Assembly (NCBI GenBank): GCA_964565935.1
Contig: CAZMGW010000052.1
Coordinates: 1 to 8,493, forward strand
From: JBAXAM01 sp964565935
GTDB taxonomy: Bacteria > Pseudomonadota > Gammaproteobacteria > UBA9339
Reading direction: 5' to 3'
DNA: 8,493 nt
Shown here in pieces: positions 1 to 6,615 of this stretch; position 1 is the first letter of the stretch; each line of letters starts with the position of its first letter. Under the pieces are notes generated by a model. It made no database searches. It saw only the letters and a program-made list of their open reading frames with translations, and was not told where the DNA came from. A program made the position numbers and the translations under genes.

Positions 1-1
1 T

Positions 2-322
2 CATAAAAAAGTCCTTAAAAAAGCAAAAGGTTATTATGGCGCGCGCAGTAGAGTATTTAGAACTGCTAAACAAGCAGTAATCAAGGCGGGTCAATACGCT
101 TATATTGGCCGCAAACAACGCAAACGTCAGTTCCGTTCTTTGTGGATAATCCGCGTTAATGCTGCAGCTCGGCAAAATGGACTTTCATACAGCAAGTTTA
201 TAGCCGGCTTAAAACTAGCCAATATTGAAATCGATCGTAAAATTCTTGCTGATATCGCAGTGCATGACAAAAACGCCTTTGCTGTAATTGCAGAAAAAGT
301 AAAAGCTGCAATCGCGAAATAA
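2..322 (+). CDS. rplT: 50S ribosomal protein L20 (5' end outside window)
   Basis: This is the 3' part of the gene for large-subunit ribosomal protein L20, which binds 23S rRNA early in 50S assembly and in enterobacteria also represses its own operon. The 106 visible codons match E. coli L20 from His14 onward: KGYYGARSRVFRTAKQAV, GRKQRKRQFRSLW, then INAAARQNG-like RVNAAARQNGLSYSKF and EIDRKILADIAV. About 13 N-terminal residues lie before the window. The frame is open from base 2, so the TTG at 140 is internal and not a start. The basic N-terminal arm and the globular C-terminal domain are both recognisable and the end is of normal length (family about 118 residues). It normally follows infC and rpmI, which should lie just upstream. 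Confidence 0.97.
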   Translation, partial: HKKVLKKAKGYYGARSRVFRTAKQAVIKAGQYAYIGRKQRKRQFRSLWIIRVNAAARQNGLSYSKFIAGLKLANIEIDRKILADIAVHDKNAFAVIAEKVKAAIAK

Positions 323-363
323 TCTCATAATTATTTCGCTCTTTGAGCTTGACCATTTTGTGT

Positions 364-414
364 TAGCCCCCCAGGCCTGCGACTCGCAAAAAACGCGAGT
401 CTTAGCCTGGGCTA
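364..414 (+). terminator. Long imperfect hairpin between rplT and pheS (terminator or leader structure)
   Basis: The outer arms TAGC (364-367) plus CCAGGC (371-376) pair with GCCTGGGCTA (405-414), leaving bases 368-370 bulged. An inner perfect 7-bp stem GACTCGC (381-387) with GCGAGTC (395-401) closes an A-rich loop. No T-run follows directly, so it is not a textbook intrinsic terminator. It may protect the 3' end of the rplT message or act as the first element of a pheS leader. The structure is seen in the sequence; its role is inferred. Confidence 0.55.
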
Positions 415-422
415 TCAGGATT

Positions 423-450
423 TAGCCCTTCGGGCTTGGATTTATTTTAA
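423..450 (+). terminator. Short GC hairpin with T-rich tail upstream of pheS
   Basis: AGCCC (424-428) and GGGCT (432-436) form a 5-bp GC-rich stem around a 3-base loop, followed after a few bases by the T-rich stretch TTTATTTTAA (441-450). This resembles a weak intrinsic terminator or attenuator. The left arm TAGCCC (423-428) can also pair with GGGCTA (409-414) of the preceding hairpin, so the two folds exclude each other. E. coli pheST is controlled by attenuation through a Phe-rich leader peptide, but no such peptide is visible here. Confidence 0.4.
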
Positions 451-479
451 ATTTGTATAGAACCCAATGCACCTAATAT

Positions 480-1484
480 ATGGATTCCCCCTTAACTAAT
501 AATCTCGATCAAATTCTCGCAGAAGCTATCGATGCAATAAGCAACGCCCCTGATCTTCATGCCATTGAACAAGTTCGTAGTCAATACCTAGGGAAAAAAG
601 GCCAATTAACCGATATTTTAAAAAAACTAGGTACACTCGATTCGTTTGATCGTCCAAGAATCGGACAAGCTATCAATTTAGCAAAAGAGAAACTGATTGG
701 CGTAATTGATGCGCGTTGCCAATCCTTAATAGCGACTGAGATTGAAGCAGGGTTGGCGCAGGAAACAATTGATATTACTTTACCACCGCGTGGTCAAGCG
801 TTAGGAACTCTCCACCCGGTCACCAAAGTCCGAAAAATTTTCGAGAATTTTTTTATCAATATGGGCTTTTCTGTTGTCGAAGGCCCAGAAGTTGAAACCG
901 AATTTTATAATTTCACAGCCTTAAATATTCCTCCGCACCATCCTTCACGGACCTCACACGACACCTTTTATTTTGCTGATGGCACGATGCTGCGCTCCCA
1001 AACATCTCCCGCCCAAATTCACGCCATGCAAAAAATGAAGCCCCCCATAAGAATTATTTGCCCTGGTAGGGTTTTTCGTCGTGATAACGATGCAACGCAT
1101 GCCCCAATGTTTCATCAATTGGAAATGTTAATTGTTGATGAAAATGTAAATTTTGCTAATTTAAAATGGATAATAAACAAATTCATAGAGTACTTTTTTA
1201 AAGGAAAAGTTGAGTATCGGCTCAGGCCCTCCTACTTTCCGTTTACCTCACTATCAGCAGAGGTTGATGTTAAATGGGAAGTTGGCGGATCATGGCGTTG
1301 GTTAGAGCTTGGTGGTTGTGGGGTGGTGCATCCAAACGTGTTGCAAGCAGGAGGCATTGACCCCAAAAAATTTAATGGATTGGCTTTTGGTTTTGGCATT
1401 GATCGTTTGGCGATGAGTTATTACGGAATAAACGATATCCGGATGCTTTTTGAAAATGATTTGCAGTTTTTAAGGCAGTTTTAA
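480..1484 (+). CDS. pheS: Phenylalanyl-tRNA synthetase alpha subunit
   Basis: PheS is the catalytic subunit of the cytoplasmic alpha2-beta2 enzyme that charges tRNA-Phe with phenylalanine (class II synthetase). The 334 residues are close to E. coli PheS (327). Residues 1-90 form the N-terminal coiled-coil arm that contacts tRNA. The catalytic core shows HDTFYF, the QTS substrate-binding segment, motif 2 (G196-E215, with FRRD and THAPMFHQLE), SYFPFTS, HPNVL, and motif 3 (GLAFGFGIDRL, about 300-310). The Ala in GLAFG corresponds to E. coli Ala294 of the Phe pocket. A Trp-rich stretch after EVDV makes that loop about three residues longer than in E. coli. ATG 480 is the start because an in-frame TAA at 474-476 blocks any earlier one. 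No clear ribosome-binding site is visible. pheT follows after 6 bases. Confidence 0.98.
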   Translation: MDSPLTNNLDQILAEAIDAISNAPDLHAIEQVRSQYLGKKGQLTDILKKLGTLDSFDRPRIGQAINLAKEKLIGVIDARCQSLIATEIEAGLAQETIDITLPPRGQALGTLHPVTKVRKIFENFFINMGFSVVEGPEVETEFYNFTALNIPPHHPSRTSHDTFYFADGTMLRSQTSPAQIHAMQKMKPPIRIICPGRVFRRDNDATHAPMFHQLEMLIVDENVNFANLKWIINKFIEYFFKGKVEYRLRPSYFPFTSLSAEVDVKWEVGGSWRWLELGGCGVVHPNVLQAGGIDPKKFNGLAFGFGIDRLAMSYYGINDIRMLFENDLQFLRQF

Positions 1485-1490
1485 AAGAAT

Positions 1491-3869
1491 ATGAAATTTA
1501 GCAAATCCTGGCTCAGCGAATTAATTAATTTAGAAATCGACACAGCAAAGCTGGCCGAGCAGTTAACCATGCTTGGTTTAGAAGTTGCTGAAGTAAAGTC
1601 AATTGCTAAAGATTTTCGTGGCGTAATAATTGGTGAAATTCTAGAAGTTAATCCACATCCAAATGCCGATAAGCTTACTGTTTGTCGTGTAAATGTTGGT
1701 GAATCTGAGCCACTTACCATTGTTTGTGGTGCTACAAACGTTAAACCACGGCTCAAGGTTCCGGTGGCGATAGTTGGCGCTGAGCTAGCAAGTGATTTTA
1801 AAATTAAGCAGGCAAAATTACGCGGTGTGGAATCAGAGGGTATGATGTGTTCAGCTGTTGAATTGGGTTTGGCTGAAACTTCATCAGGATTGCTAGAATT
1901 GCCAAGCGACGCGCCAATTGGTACTGACTTGCGGCAATATTTAATATTAGACGATGCTACGATAGAGATTGAGCTTACGCCAGATCGTGGCGACTGCTTG
2001 AGTATTGCTGGTATAGCTCGAGAAGTTGCTGCTGTTAATCGAATAAAGCGCAATAAATTAGAATTGCCGAAAATTTCAACTCAAGGAGCAGTTTTTTCGG
2101 CAGCTATAACAGCCAAAGAAGCGTGCCCGCATTATTGTGGACGTGTCATTCGTGGAATTAATAATCAAGTTAGTACACCAATCTGGATGCAAGAGCGGTT
2201 GCGTCGTTCAGGTATAGGCAATATTAATCCTGTTGTAGACGTGGCCAATTATGTAATGCTCGAGCTTGGGCAGCCGTTACATGCTTTCGATTTAGCCAAG
2301 CTAGATGAAAAAATTCAAGTGCGATATGCGGCGCAGGGAGAAGAAATAACCTTGCTCGGTGGTAATAAAGTGCAGTTGAATGCTAATACGCTAGTGATAG
2401 CTGATAGTAGTAAGGTGCTTGCAATTGCTGGAATTATGGGCGGAGTCGATTCTAGTGTTAACAAAAACACCGCTGATATTTTCCTTGAAAGCGCTTTTTT
2501 TGTCCCAGAAAAAATGGCGGGCATAGCCCGTAGTTATGGGCTACAAACCGACGCCTCCTATCGTTACGAGCGTGGAGTCGATTACAACCTGCAATTACAA
2601 GCACTGGATCGGGCAACTTCTTTGTTGCTGGAAATTGTTGGTGGTAAGCCAAGTGAAGTATCAGAGGTCATTATTCAAGAAAGCATGCCACAACGTGCAA
2701 CTATTCATTTACAGCGCAGTAATATTCAGAAATTTTTAGGGATAACTATCGCAGACACAGAAGTGCTTTCTATTTTGGAGCATTTGGAGATGCAAGTTGC
2801 CTCGGTTTCTGACGGTTGGAAAGTGGTTGTGCCAAGTTGGCGATTTGATGTTGAGATTGAAGAGGATTTGATCGAAGAGGTTGGGCGTGTTTACGGCTAT
2901 CACCAAATTCCAGAGCAAAAAATTGTTGCTGAACTAATGCCTCCGTCTCCTGACATGGGCGGTATCGATAAAGATCGCCTTTGTGAGCTGATGACTGATT
3001 TGGGGTATCACGAGGTAGTAACTTACAGTTTTATCGATGCAAAGCTTCAAGCTTTGATCGATCCTGAGCATGCTCCACTGCCGTTGGTTAATCCGATTTC
3101 ACCAGAATTGGCAGTAATGCGTACCACGTTGTGGCCTGGGTTAATTAATGCGGCTAAATATAATATCCATCGTCAGCAGCAGCGAGTGCGTTTTTTTGAA
3201 ACTGGTTTGTGTTTTTTGCAACAGGAGGGCTCGTTGCGGCAGCCATCGGTTCTTGCTGGGATCTCATTGGGAAGCGCATATCCAGAGCAATGGGGTATTA
3301 AACAAGAAGAGCCAGCGGATTTCTTTGATTTAAAAAATGATGTTAACGCCATTTTGAAGCTATTTGGTCACGACCAACATGTTGAATATATGCAAATAAT
3401 TCATCCTGCTTTGCACCCCAGGCGTTCAGCGCAAATCTTGGTGGCGAAAATCCCGATAGGAATTATTGGGGAAATTCATCCAAAAATTAAACAAGAGCTT
3501 GGTTTAACTAAGCAAGCGTGTTTATTTGAGATAAATTTAAACCATGTGGCCGGTGAATTAAAAAAGACTTTTTGTGAGTTTTCTAAGTTTCCAGCGATTC
3601 AAAGAGATATTGCAATAATAGTAGACGAGAATGTAAAATGGCAGCAAATTAGGCAAAAAATTGTAGACATTACTGGGGAATTACTACACAATATCGAAGT
3701 ATTTGATATTTATCGTGGTACTGGTGTTGGTTTAAACAAGAAAAGTTTGGCGATTCATTTGATTTTTCAAAGTGTTAGTCGTACCTTGGTTGATACTGAG
3801 GTTGATACGTCGATAAATCAAGTGGTTATGGCTTTAAAACAAACATTTGATGCAAGTTTGAGAGGATAG
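1491..3869 (+). CDS. pheT: Phenylalanyl-tRNA synthetase beta subunit
   Basis: PheT partners PheS and provides tRNA binding and hydrolysis of mischarged Tyr-tRNA-Phe. Its 792 residues agree with the family length (E. coli 795). Domains in order are: an N-terminal segment; the OB-fold tRNA-binding domain (about 40-150, with VNPHPNADKL and KLRGVESEGM); the B3/B4 editing domain (about 210-390, with RRSG, VVDVANYVMLELGQPLHAFD and YRYERGVD at 357-364); the B5 domain (about 405-475, ending in LIEEVGRVYGY); the catalytically inactive synthetase-like core; and the ferredoxin-fold anticodon-binding domain (about 693-792, with FSKFPAIQRDIAII). ATG 1491 lies 6 bases after the pheS stop, behind an A-rich weak ribosome-binding site (AAAAGA), so translation is probably coupled to pheS. 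No broken motif was noticed. Confidence 0.98.
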   Translation: MKFSKSWLSELINLEIDTAKLAEQLTMLGLEVAEVKSIAKDFRGVIIGEILEVNPHPNADKLTVCRVNVGESEPLTIVCGATNVKPRLKVPVAIVGAELASDFKIKQAKLRGVESEGMMCSAVELGLAETSSGLLELPSDAPIGTDLRQYLILDDATIEIELTPDRGDCLSIAGIAREVAAVNRIKRNKLELPKISTQGAVFSAAITAKEACPHYCGRVIRGINNQVSTPIWMQERLRRSGIGNINPVVDVANYVMLELGQPLHAFDLAKLDEKIQVRYAAQGEEITLLGGNKVQLNANTLVIADSSKVLAIAGIMGGVDSSVNKNTADIFLESAFFVPEKMAGIARSYGLQTDASYRYERGVDYNLQLQALDRATSLLLEIVGGKPSEVSEVIIQESMPQRATIHLQRSNIQKFLGITIADTEVLSILEHLEMQVASVSDGWKVVVPSWRFDVEIEEDLIEEVGRVYGYHQIPEQKIVAELMPPSPDMGGIDKDRLCELMTDLGYHEVVTYSFIDAKLQALIDPEHAPLPLVNPISPELAVMRTTLWPGLINAAKYNIHRQQQRVRFFETGLCFLQQEGSLRQPSVLAGISLGSAYPEQWGIKQEEPADFFDLKNDVNAILKLFGHDQHVEYMQIIHPALHPRRSAQILVAKIPIGIIGEIHPKIKQELGLTKQACLFEINLNHVAGELKKTFCEFSKFPAIQRDIAIIVDENVKWQQIRQKIVDITGELLHNIEVFDIYRGTGVGLNKKSLAIHLIFQSVSRTLVDTEVDTSINQVVMALKQTFDASLRG
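3861..3865 (+). promoter_or_regulatory. Ribosome-binding site of ihfA
   Basis: AGAGG lies 8 bases before the ihfA ATG and inside the last codons of pheT. It is one of the few good Shine-Dalgarno sequences in the window, fitting the high expression expected for IHF, and it supports ATG 3874 as the start. Confidence 0.7.
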
Positions 3870-3873
3870 GTTT

Positions 3874-4176
3874 ATGGCATTAACAAAAGCTGAGTTGTCG
3901 GAAAATTTATTCAAAGTGTTAGGAATCAATAAACGCGAGGCCAAGGATTTAGTCGAAGTCTTCTTTGAAGAAATCCGTTCTTTGCTTGAAAATGGTCAGC
4001 AGATTCGTTTGTCTGGTTTTGGTAATTTTAACCTGCGCGACAAAAAAGAGCGTCCAGGCAGAAATCCTAAAACCGGTAAAGACGTTCCAATCGCCTCTAG
4101 GAGAGTTGTTACTTTTCGAGCTGGTCAAAAATTAAAAGCTAAAGTTGAAAAATATGCAGGACCAACAGAAGCCTAA
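3874..4176 (+). CDS. ihfA: Integration host factor alpha subunit
   Basis: IhfA pairs with IhfB to form IHF, a sequence-specific DNA-bending protein of the HU/IHF family that acts in the nucleoid, in transcription and in site-specific recombination. The 100 residues align along their whole length with E. coli IhfA (99), beginning MALTKAELSE and containing LSGFGNFNLRDK and PGRNPKTGKDVPI. Pro65 in that beta arm is the residue that intercalates into DNA in the E. coli protein. RRVVTFRAGQKLK near the C-terminus is also typical. The gene starts 4 bases after pheT and ends inside the next gene. The pheST-ihfA linkage distinguishes it from HU and IhfB and is typical of Gammaproteobacteria. Confidence 0.97.
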   Translation: MALTKAELSENLFKVLGINKREAKDLVEVFFEEIRSLLENGQQIRLSGFGNFNLRDKKERPGRNPKTGKDVPIASRRVVTFRAGQKLKAKVEKYAGPTEA

Positions 4177-4561
4177 GCCGAATCAACAGGGTCGTAACCT
4201 TAGTAAAAAAACCTCATTAGCTCTTCCGCAAATTCCAGATAAAATATACTTCACCATAGGTGAAGTGAGTAAGTTGTGTTTGCTCGAGCCATATGTCTTG
4301 CGTTATTGGGAGCAAGAATTTCCCCAACTCAATCCAGCCAAAAGATGTGGTAATCGGCGTTATTATAAACGTGATGAAATAATATTAATTCGACGTATCA
4401 AAAGCTTGTTGTATGAGGAAGGTTTTACGATCGAGGGCGCGCGTATTAAATTAAATAGTGATGACAAGGCTCCCATGGCCACTGGTGGGCAATCTACGGA
4501 ATCAATAAAAAAGATTATTGCGCGATTGCAGGAAGTGGTTGCAGAGCTGGAACGTGATTGA
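4154..4561 (+). CDS. MerR-family transcriptional regulator (ihfA-linked type)
   Basis: This is a small MerR-type DNA-binding protein of 135 residues. The winged helix-turn-helix starts at about residue 32 (YFTIGEVSKL), continues through YVLRYWEQEF, and has the wing signature NRRYYKRDE (67-75). A helix with EEGFTIEGAR follows, and residues 115-135 form a predicted dimerisation helix. There is no extended effector domain and no cysteine arrangement typical of metal sensors (only C42 and C65), so the signal is unknown. The same small regulator stands between ihfA and tRNA-Pro in Pseudomonas-like genomes, where it is uncharacterised. ATG 4154 overlaps the ihfA end by 23 bases; an in-frame TTG at 4145 would add three residues and is less likely. 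No clear ribosome-binding site is seen, so coupling to ihfA is probable. Confidence 0.92.
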   Translation: MQDQQKPKPNQQGRNLSKKTSLALPQIPDKIYFTIGEVSKLCLLEPYVLRYWEQEFPQLNPAKRCGNRRYYKRDEIILIRRIKSLLYEEGFTIEGARIKLNSDDKAPMATGGQSTESIKKIIARLQEVVAELERD

Positions 4562-4570
4562 AAAACAGGT

Positions 4571-4650
<80 letters not shown>

Positions 4651-4671
4651 GCAAGGAGACCGGATGACTTG

Positions 4672-4687
4672 ACCTCTTGGAAGAGGT
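4672..4687 (+). other. Small inverted repeat after tRNA-Pro
   Basis: ACCTCTT (4672-4678) and AAGAGGT (4681-4687) are perfect complements separated by two bases; as RNA this would be a 6-bp stem with a TGGA loop. No T-run follows, so it is not a convincing terminator, and it ends 16 bases before the next start codon. It could mark RNA processing of the tRNA 3' trailer or be chance. Confidence 0.3.
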
Positions 4688-4703
4688 GTGTAAGTATTCT
4701 ACC

Positions 4704-5195
4704 ATGAAATCAATACTTTTTCTTTTTAGTCTGCTCATCTCAACAACTGGTTTCGCCGTCTGCCCCCTTTGTACCTTTGCTGTTGGCGCAGGCATTGGGT
4801 TGGCCCAATATTTGGGTATTGACGATACTATTAGTGGCATTTGGATTGGTGGACTAATTGTTTCTTTGATTGCCTGGACGATCAGCTGGTGTAATAAAAA
4901 AAATGTCCATTTTTACGGACGCAAAATTTTAATCACAATTATTTATTACGGCATGATTATCATTCCACTTTATTATTGTGGGATTATGGGTCATGCGCTG
5001 AATAGATTTTGGGGGATGGATAAGATTTTACTTGGTATCATTGTCGGGAGCATCGTATTTTTTAGCGGGGCATTGAGTTATGGCCTGCTAAAAAAGAAAA
5101 ACGATAACAAAGCCTATTTTTCCTTTCAAAAAGTTGTAATGCCGGTATTGCCATTAATTATTTTAAGTATAATCTTTTATTATTTGACGAAATAA
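4704..5195 (+). CDS. Small membrane protein with N-terminal CPLC motif, function unknown
   Basis: I do not recognise a named function. The 163 residues begin with a hydrophobic signal-like segment (3-18) ending TTGFA, directly followed by VCPLC (C20 and C23). After this come a Gly/Ala-rich stretch GAGIGLAQYLGIDD and about four membrane segments near 46-62, 75-95, 107-129 and 144-161. C63 and C92 are further cysteines. If the signal is cleaved after A18, the CxxC pair sits at the mature N-terminus on the outer face of the inner membrane, which would suit thiol-disulfide or metal chemistry. That is inference. The ATG at 4704 is chosen because hydrophobicity begins there; an in-frame TTG at 4677 lies within the inverted repeat and is unlikely. 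The next gene starts 4 bases later. Proteins with this CPLC-GAG-GIDD pattern seem familiar as conserved hypotheticals. Confidence 0.85.
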   Translation: MKSILFLFSLLISTTGFAVCPLCTFAVGAGIGLAQYLGIDDTISGIWIGGLIVSLIAWTISWCNKKNVHFYGRKILITIIYYGMIIIPLYYCGIMGHALNRFWGMDKILLGIIVGSIVFFSGALSYGLLKKKNDNKAYFSFQKVVMPVLPLIILSIIFYYLTK

Positions 5196-5199
5196 AACC

Positions 5200-5736
5200 A
5201 TGAATCAGGACGACGTTGCTAAAAATATTGAAGGCCTAGTTGCCAAGTACGATGCCATGAAGAAGCGCGATAAAATGGATTTATCGTGCGATCAGGATTT
5301 GACCGTCGCCATCATGAATTTGGTTGGGATTGAAGAGCACTTCTTTTTTACTGGTGCAAAAACGGGTAAAAACGAGTATTTTGATTTAATTCTTGAAGTG
5401 CGCAATATGCGCAAAGAGTTATTGCAAAGAATAATTAAAGATTACGAAGGCGAAGTGTGGTGCATTTCCAAGCATTTATTGGCTGCTAGTTACCGCCTTA
5501 TGGAAGTTGGTACCAAGCAGCTTGATTTAGGCAATAAATCAGAGGCTTACGATTTTTTTACCAAAGCTTATAAGCTTTATTCCCTATTTTGGGGCTTGCA
5601 AATGAAACTGCTGCCGATTGACAATATCAAAAAAATTGATGAGCAATCGCTCAATCAGCACGACAAAGAAGGCAACGGCGTTCTAGGCAAGCTTGGTGTT
5701 TTAGTCCAGAAAGTAATCAATTGTTGTATTGAATAG
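5200..5736 (+). CDS. Conserved helical protein of unknown function, single TPR-like motif
   Basis: This encodes 178 residues with no signal peptide or membrane segment, so it should be cytoplasmic and mostly helical. The middle is rich in distinctive positions: DLSCDQDL (27-34), GIEEHFFFTGAKTG (43-56), EVRNMRKELL and GEVWCISKHLLAASYRLMEVG (84-104). Residues about 98-131, with G104, G110, EAYDFFTKAYKLY and Phe130, look like one tetratricopeptide-type helical pair. C30, C87, H47, H91 and the Glu pair 45-46 could form a metal site, but this is a guess. I do not know its function. The pattern recalls conserved hypotheticals of candidate-phyla bacteria, from memory only. It begins 4 bases after the membrane protein with no evident ribosome-binding site, suggesting co-translation and a shared task. 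Confidence 0.85.
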   Translation: MNQDDVAKNIEGLVAKYDAMKKRDKMDLSCDQDLTVAIMNLVGIEEHFFFTGAKTGKNEYFDLILEVRNMRKELLQRIIKDYEGEVWCISKHLLAASYRLMEVGTKQLDLGNKSEAYDFFTKAYKLYSLFWGLQMKLLPIDNIKKIDEQSLNQHDKEGNGVLGKLGVLVQKVINCCIE

Positions 5737-5750
5737 TTTGTTGTCTCAAT

Positions 5751-5951
5751 ATGTCTGCAAATTCAAAAATCCTCGATGTTATAGCTTGCCCCCTTTGCAA
5801 AGGTAAATTGCATTATGATAAAAATGCGCAGGAGTTGATTTGCAACTTCGATAAGTTAGCATTTCCTATCAAACAGGGCGTTCCGGTTATGATAGTTGAG
5901 CAAGCCAAATCAATAGAGCCGCGACACAAGAAAACCAGCACTGATAAATAA
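5751..5951 (+). CDS. ycaR: YcaR/Trm112-type small zinc-ribbon protein (UPF0434)
   Basis: The 66-residue protein closely resembles E. coli YcaR: KILDVIACPLCKGKLHY, then QELICNFDKLAFPI and GVPVMI line up almost position by position. C13 and C16 (CPLC) and C31 are the cysteines seen, giving at most a partial zinc site, as in YcaR. The fold is that of Trm112, a eukaryotic and archaeal activator of RNA and protein methyltransferases; the bacterial role is not established. The lysine-rich tail after residue 54 is variable. In enterobacteria ycaR lies between lpxK and kdsB among lipid A and KDO genes; here it sits in an unrelated cluster, so it may be a second or relocated copy. It starts 14 bases after the previous stop without a clear ribosome-binding site and ends one base before the next gene. 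Confidence 0.9.
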   Translation: MSANSKILDVIACPLCKGKLHYDKNAQELICNFDKLAFPIKQGVPVMIVEQAKSIEPRHKKTSTDK

Positions 5952-5952
5952 T

Positions 5953-6615
5953 GTGAAAAAACAATATTATAGCGCAGCATCAGTTGAGCAGCAGGCGCAG
6001 GAGTTCCTGAAAGAAGTGGCGCCGTTACGTGCTGGCCACGCCATTGAAATTAATCCTGCCAAAGTGGCTTTGTTAGTCATAGATCTACAAAAATATTTTG
6101 TTGATGAATCGTCGCACGCCCATGTTTCCAGCGTTAAAGCCATTATCCCCGGCATTCTAAAATTACAAAATTATTGTTTGTCGCGGGGGATTCCAGTGAT
6201 TCAGACATGCCATAGCAACACCCCCAAAGACGCCGAGATGATGTCAAAATGGTGGAGTGGGCGATTGCTTGAGCGTGGTGACCCGATGGCGGAGATAATT
6301 GCGGAAATAGCCAACCTTGAGGCAATAACTATAGCTAAAACCCAATACGATGCATTTTATAACTCTGAGCTAGAGTCGATTTTAAAAGCCAAGGGTATTG
6401 AGCAATTAATTATAACGGGGGTAATGACCCATTTGTGTTGTGAAACCACCGCGCGGGCGGCTTTTACGCGCGGTTATGAGGTGTTTTTTTGTATTGATGG
6501 CACCGCCACTTATAATCGCCAGTTTCATTTGGGGGCTTTAATGAATCTGGCGCATGGGTTTGCAGTGCCAATGCTCATTGATGAAGTGATCAATCAATTG
6601 GGAGCTCCAAAATGA
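5953..6615 (+). CDS. Isochorismatase-family cysteine hydrolase
   Basis: The 220-residue protein belongs to the isochorismatase-like superfamily, cytoplasmic enzymes that hydrolyse amides (nicotinamidase, carbamoylases) or the isochorismate vinyl ether. The triad is visible: Asp44 in LLVIDLQKYF, Lys129 in IAKTQYDAFYNS, and Cys162 in GVMTHLCCETTARAAF, where the V157-M158 peptide is the usual cis-peptide position. GYEVFFCIDGTAT is also typical. C163 next to the nucleophile is an extra cysteine. KWWSGRLLERG (98-108) probably shapes the pocket. The GVMTHLCC form is closer to uncharacterised members and the EntB/PhzD isochorismatase branch than to PncA, whose metal-site histidines are not evident. 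The substrate cannot be named. Start is GTG 5953: no Met occurs in frame before residue 95, and the conserved N-terminus is upstream of it. It overlaps the next gene by 4 bases. Confidence 0.92.
   Translation: MKKQYYSAASVEQQAQEFLKEVAPLRAGHAIEINPAKVALLVIDLQKYFVDESSHAHVSSVKAIIPGILKLQNYCLSRGIPVIQTCHSNTPKDAEMMSKWWSGRLLERGDPMAEIIAEIANLEAITIAKTQYDAFYNSELESILKAKGIEQLIITGVMTHLCCETTARAAFTRGYEVFFCIDGTATYNRQFHLGALMNLAHGFAVPMLIDEVINQLGAPK
6600..6604 (+). promoter_or_regulatory. Ribosome-binding site of the flavoprotein gene
   Basis: GGGAG ends 7 bases before ATG 6612, within the last codons of the hydrolase gene. It is the only convincing Shine-Dalgarno in the six-gene cluster, so this gene may be translated partly independently despite the ATGA overlap. 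Confidence 0.6.

Noticed and set aside
343..366. Short TTG-started frame before the pheS leader hairpin
   Set aside because: Seven codons with no Phe, a rare start and no ribosome-binding site; it does not resemble the PheM leader.
467..499. Ten-codon frame MHLIYGFPLN overlapping the pheS start as a possible leader peptide
   Set aside because: It has one Phe codon only, lies after the hairpins instead of before them, and has no ribosome-binding site.
1481..2053. Long minus-strand frame (190 codons) opposite pheT
   Set aside because: It lies entirely over the well-matched pheT N-terminal coding region, has no recognisable motifs, and is Ser/Ala/Thr-rich as expected of an antisense shadow.
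3042..3056. AAAGCTT-C-AAGCTTT inverted repeat
   Set aside because: It is inside pheT coding sequence with a one-base spacer and nothing nearby to give it a role.
4669..4700. TTGACC with TATTCT as a promoter for the six-gene cluster
   Set aside because: The spacing is 20 bases and the -10 match is weak; transcription would begin at or inside the start codon of the first gene.
5563..5578. Perfect 16-bp palindrome AAAGCTTATAAGCTTT
   Set aside because: It lies within the codons for KAYKLY of the 178-residue protein, in an AT-rich coding region, with no second copy noticed; likely incidental.
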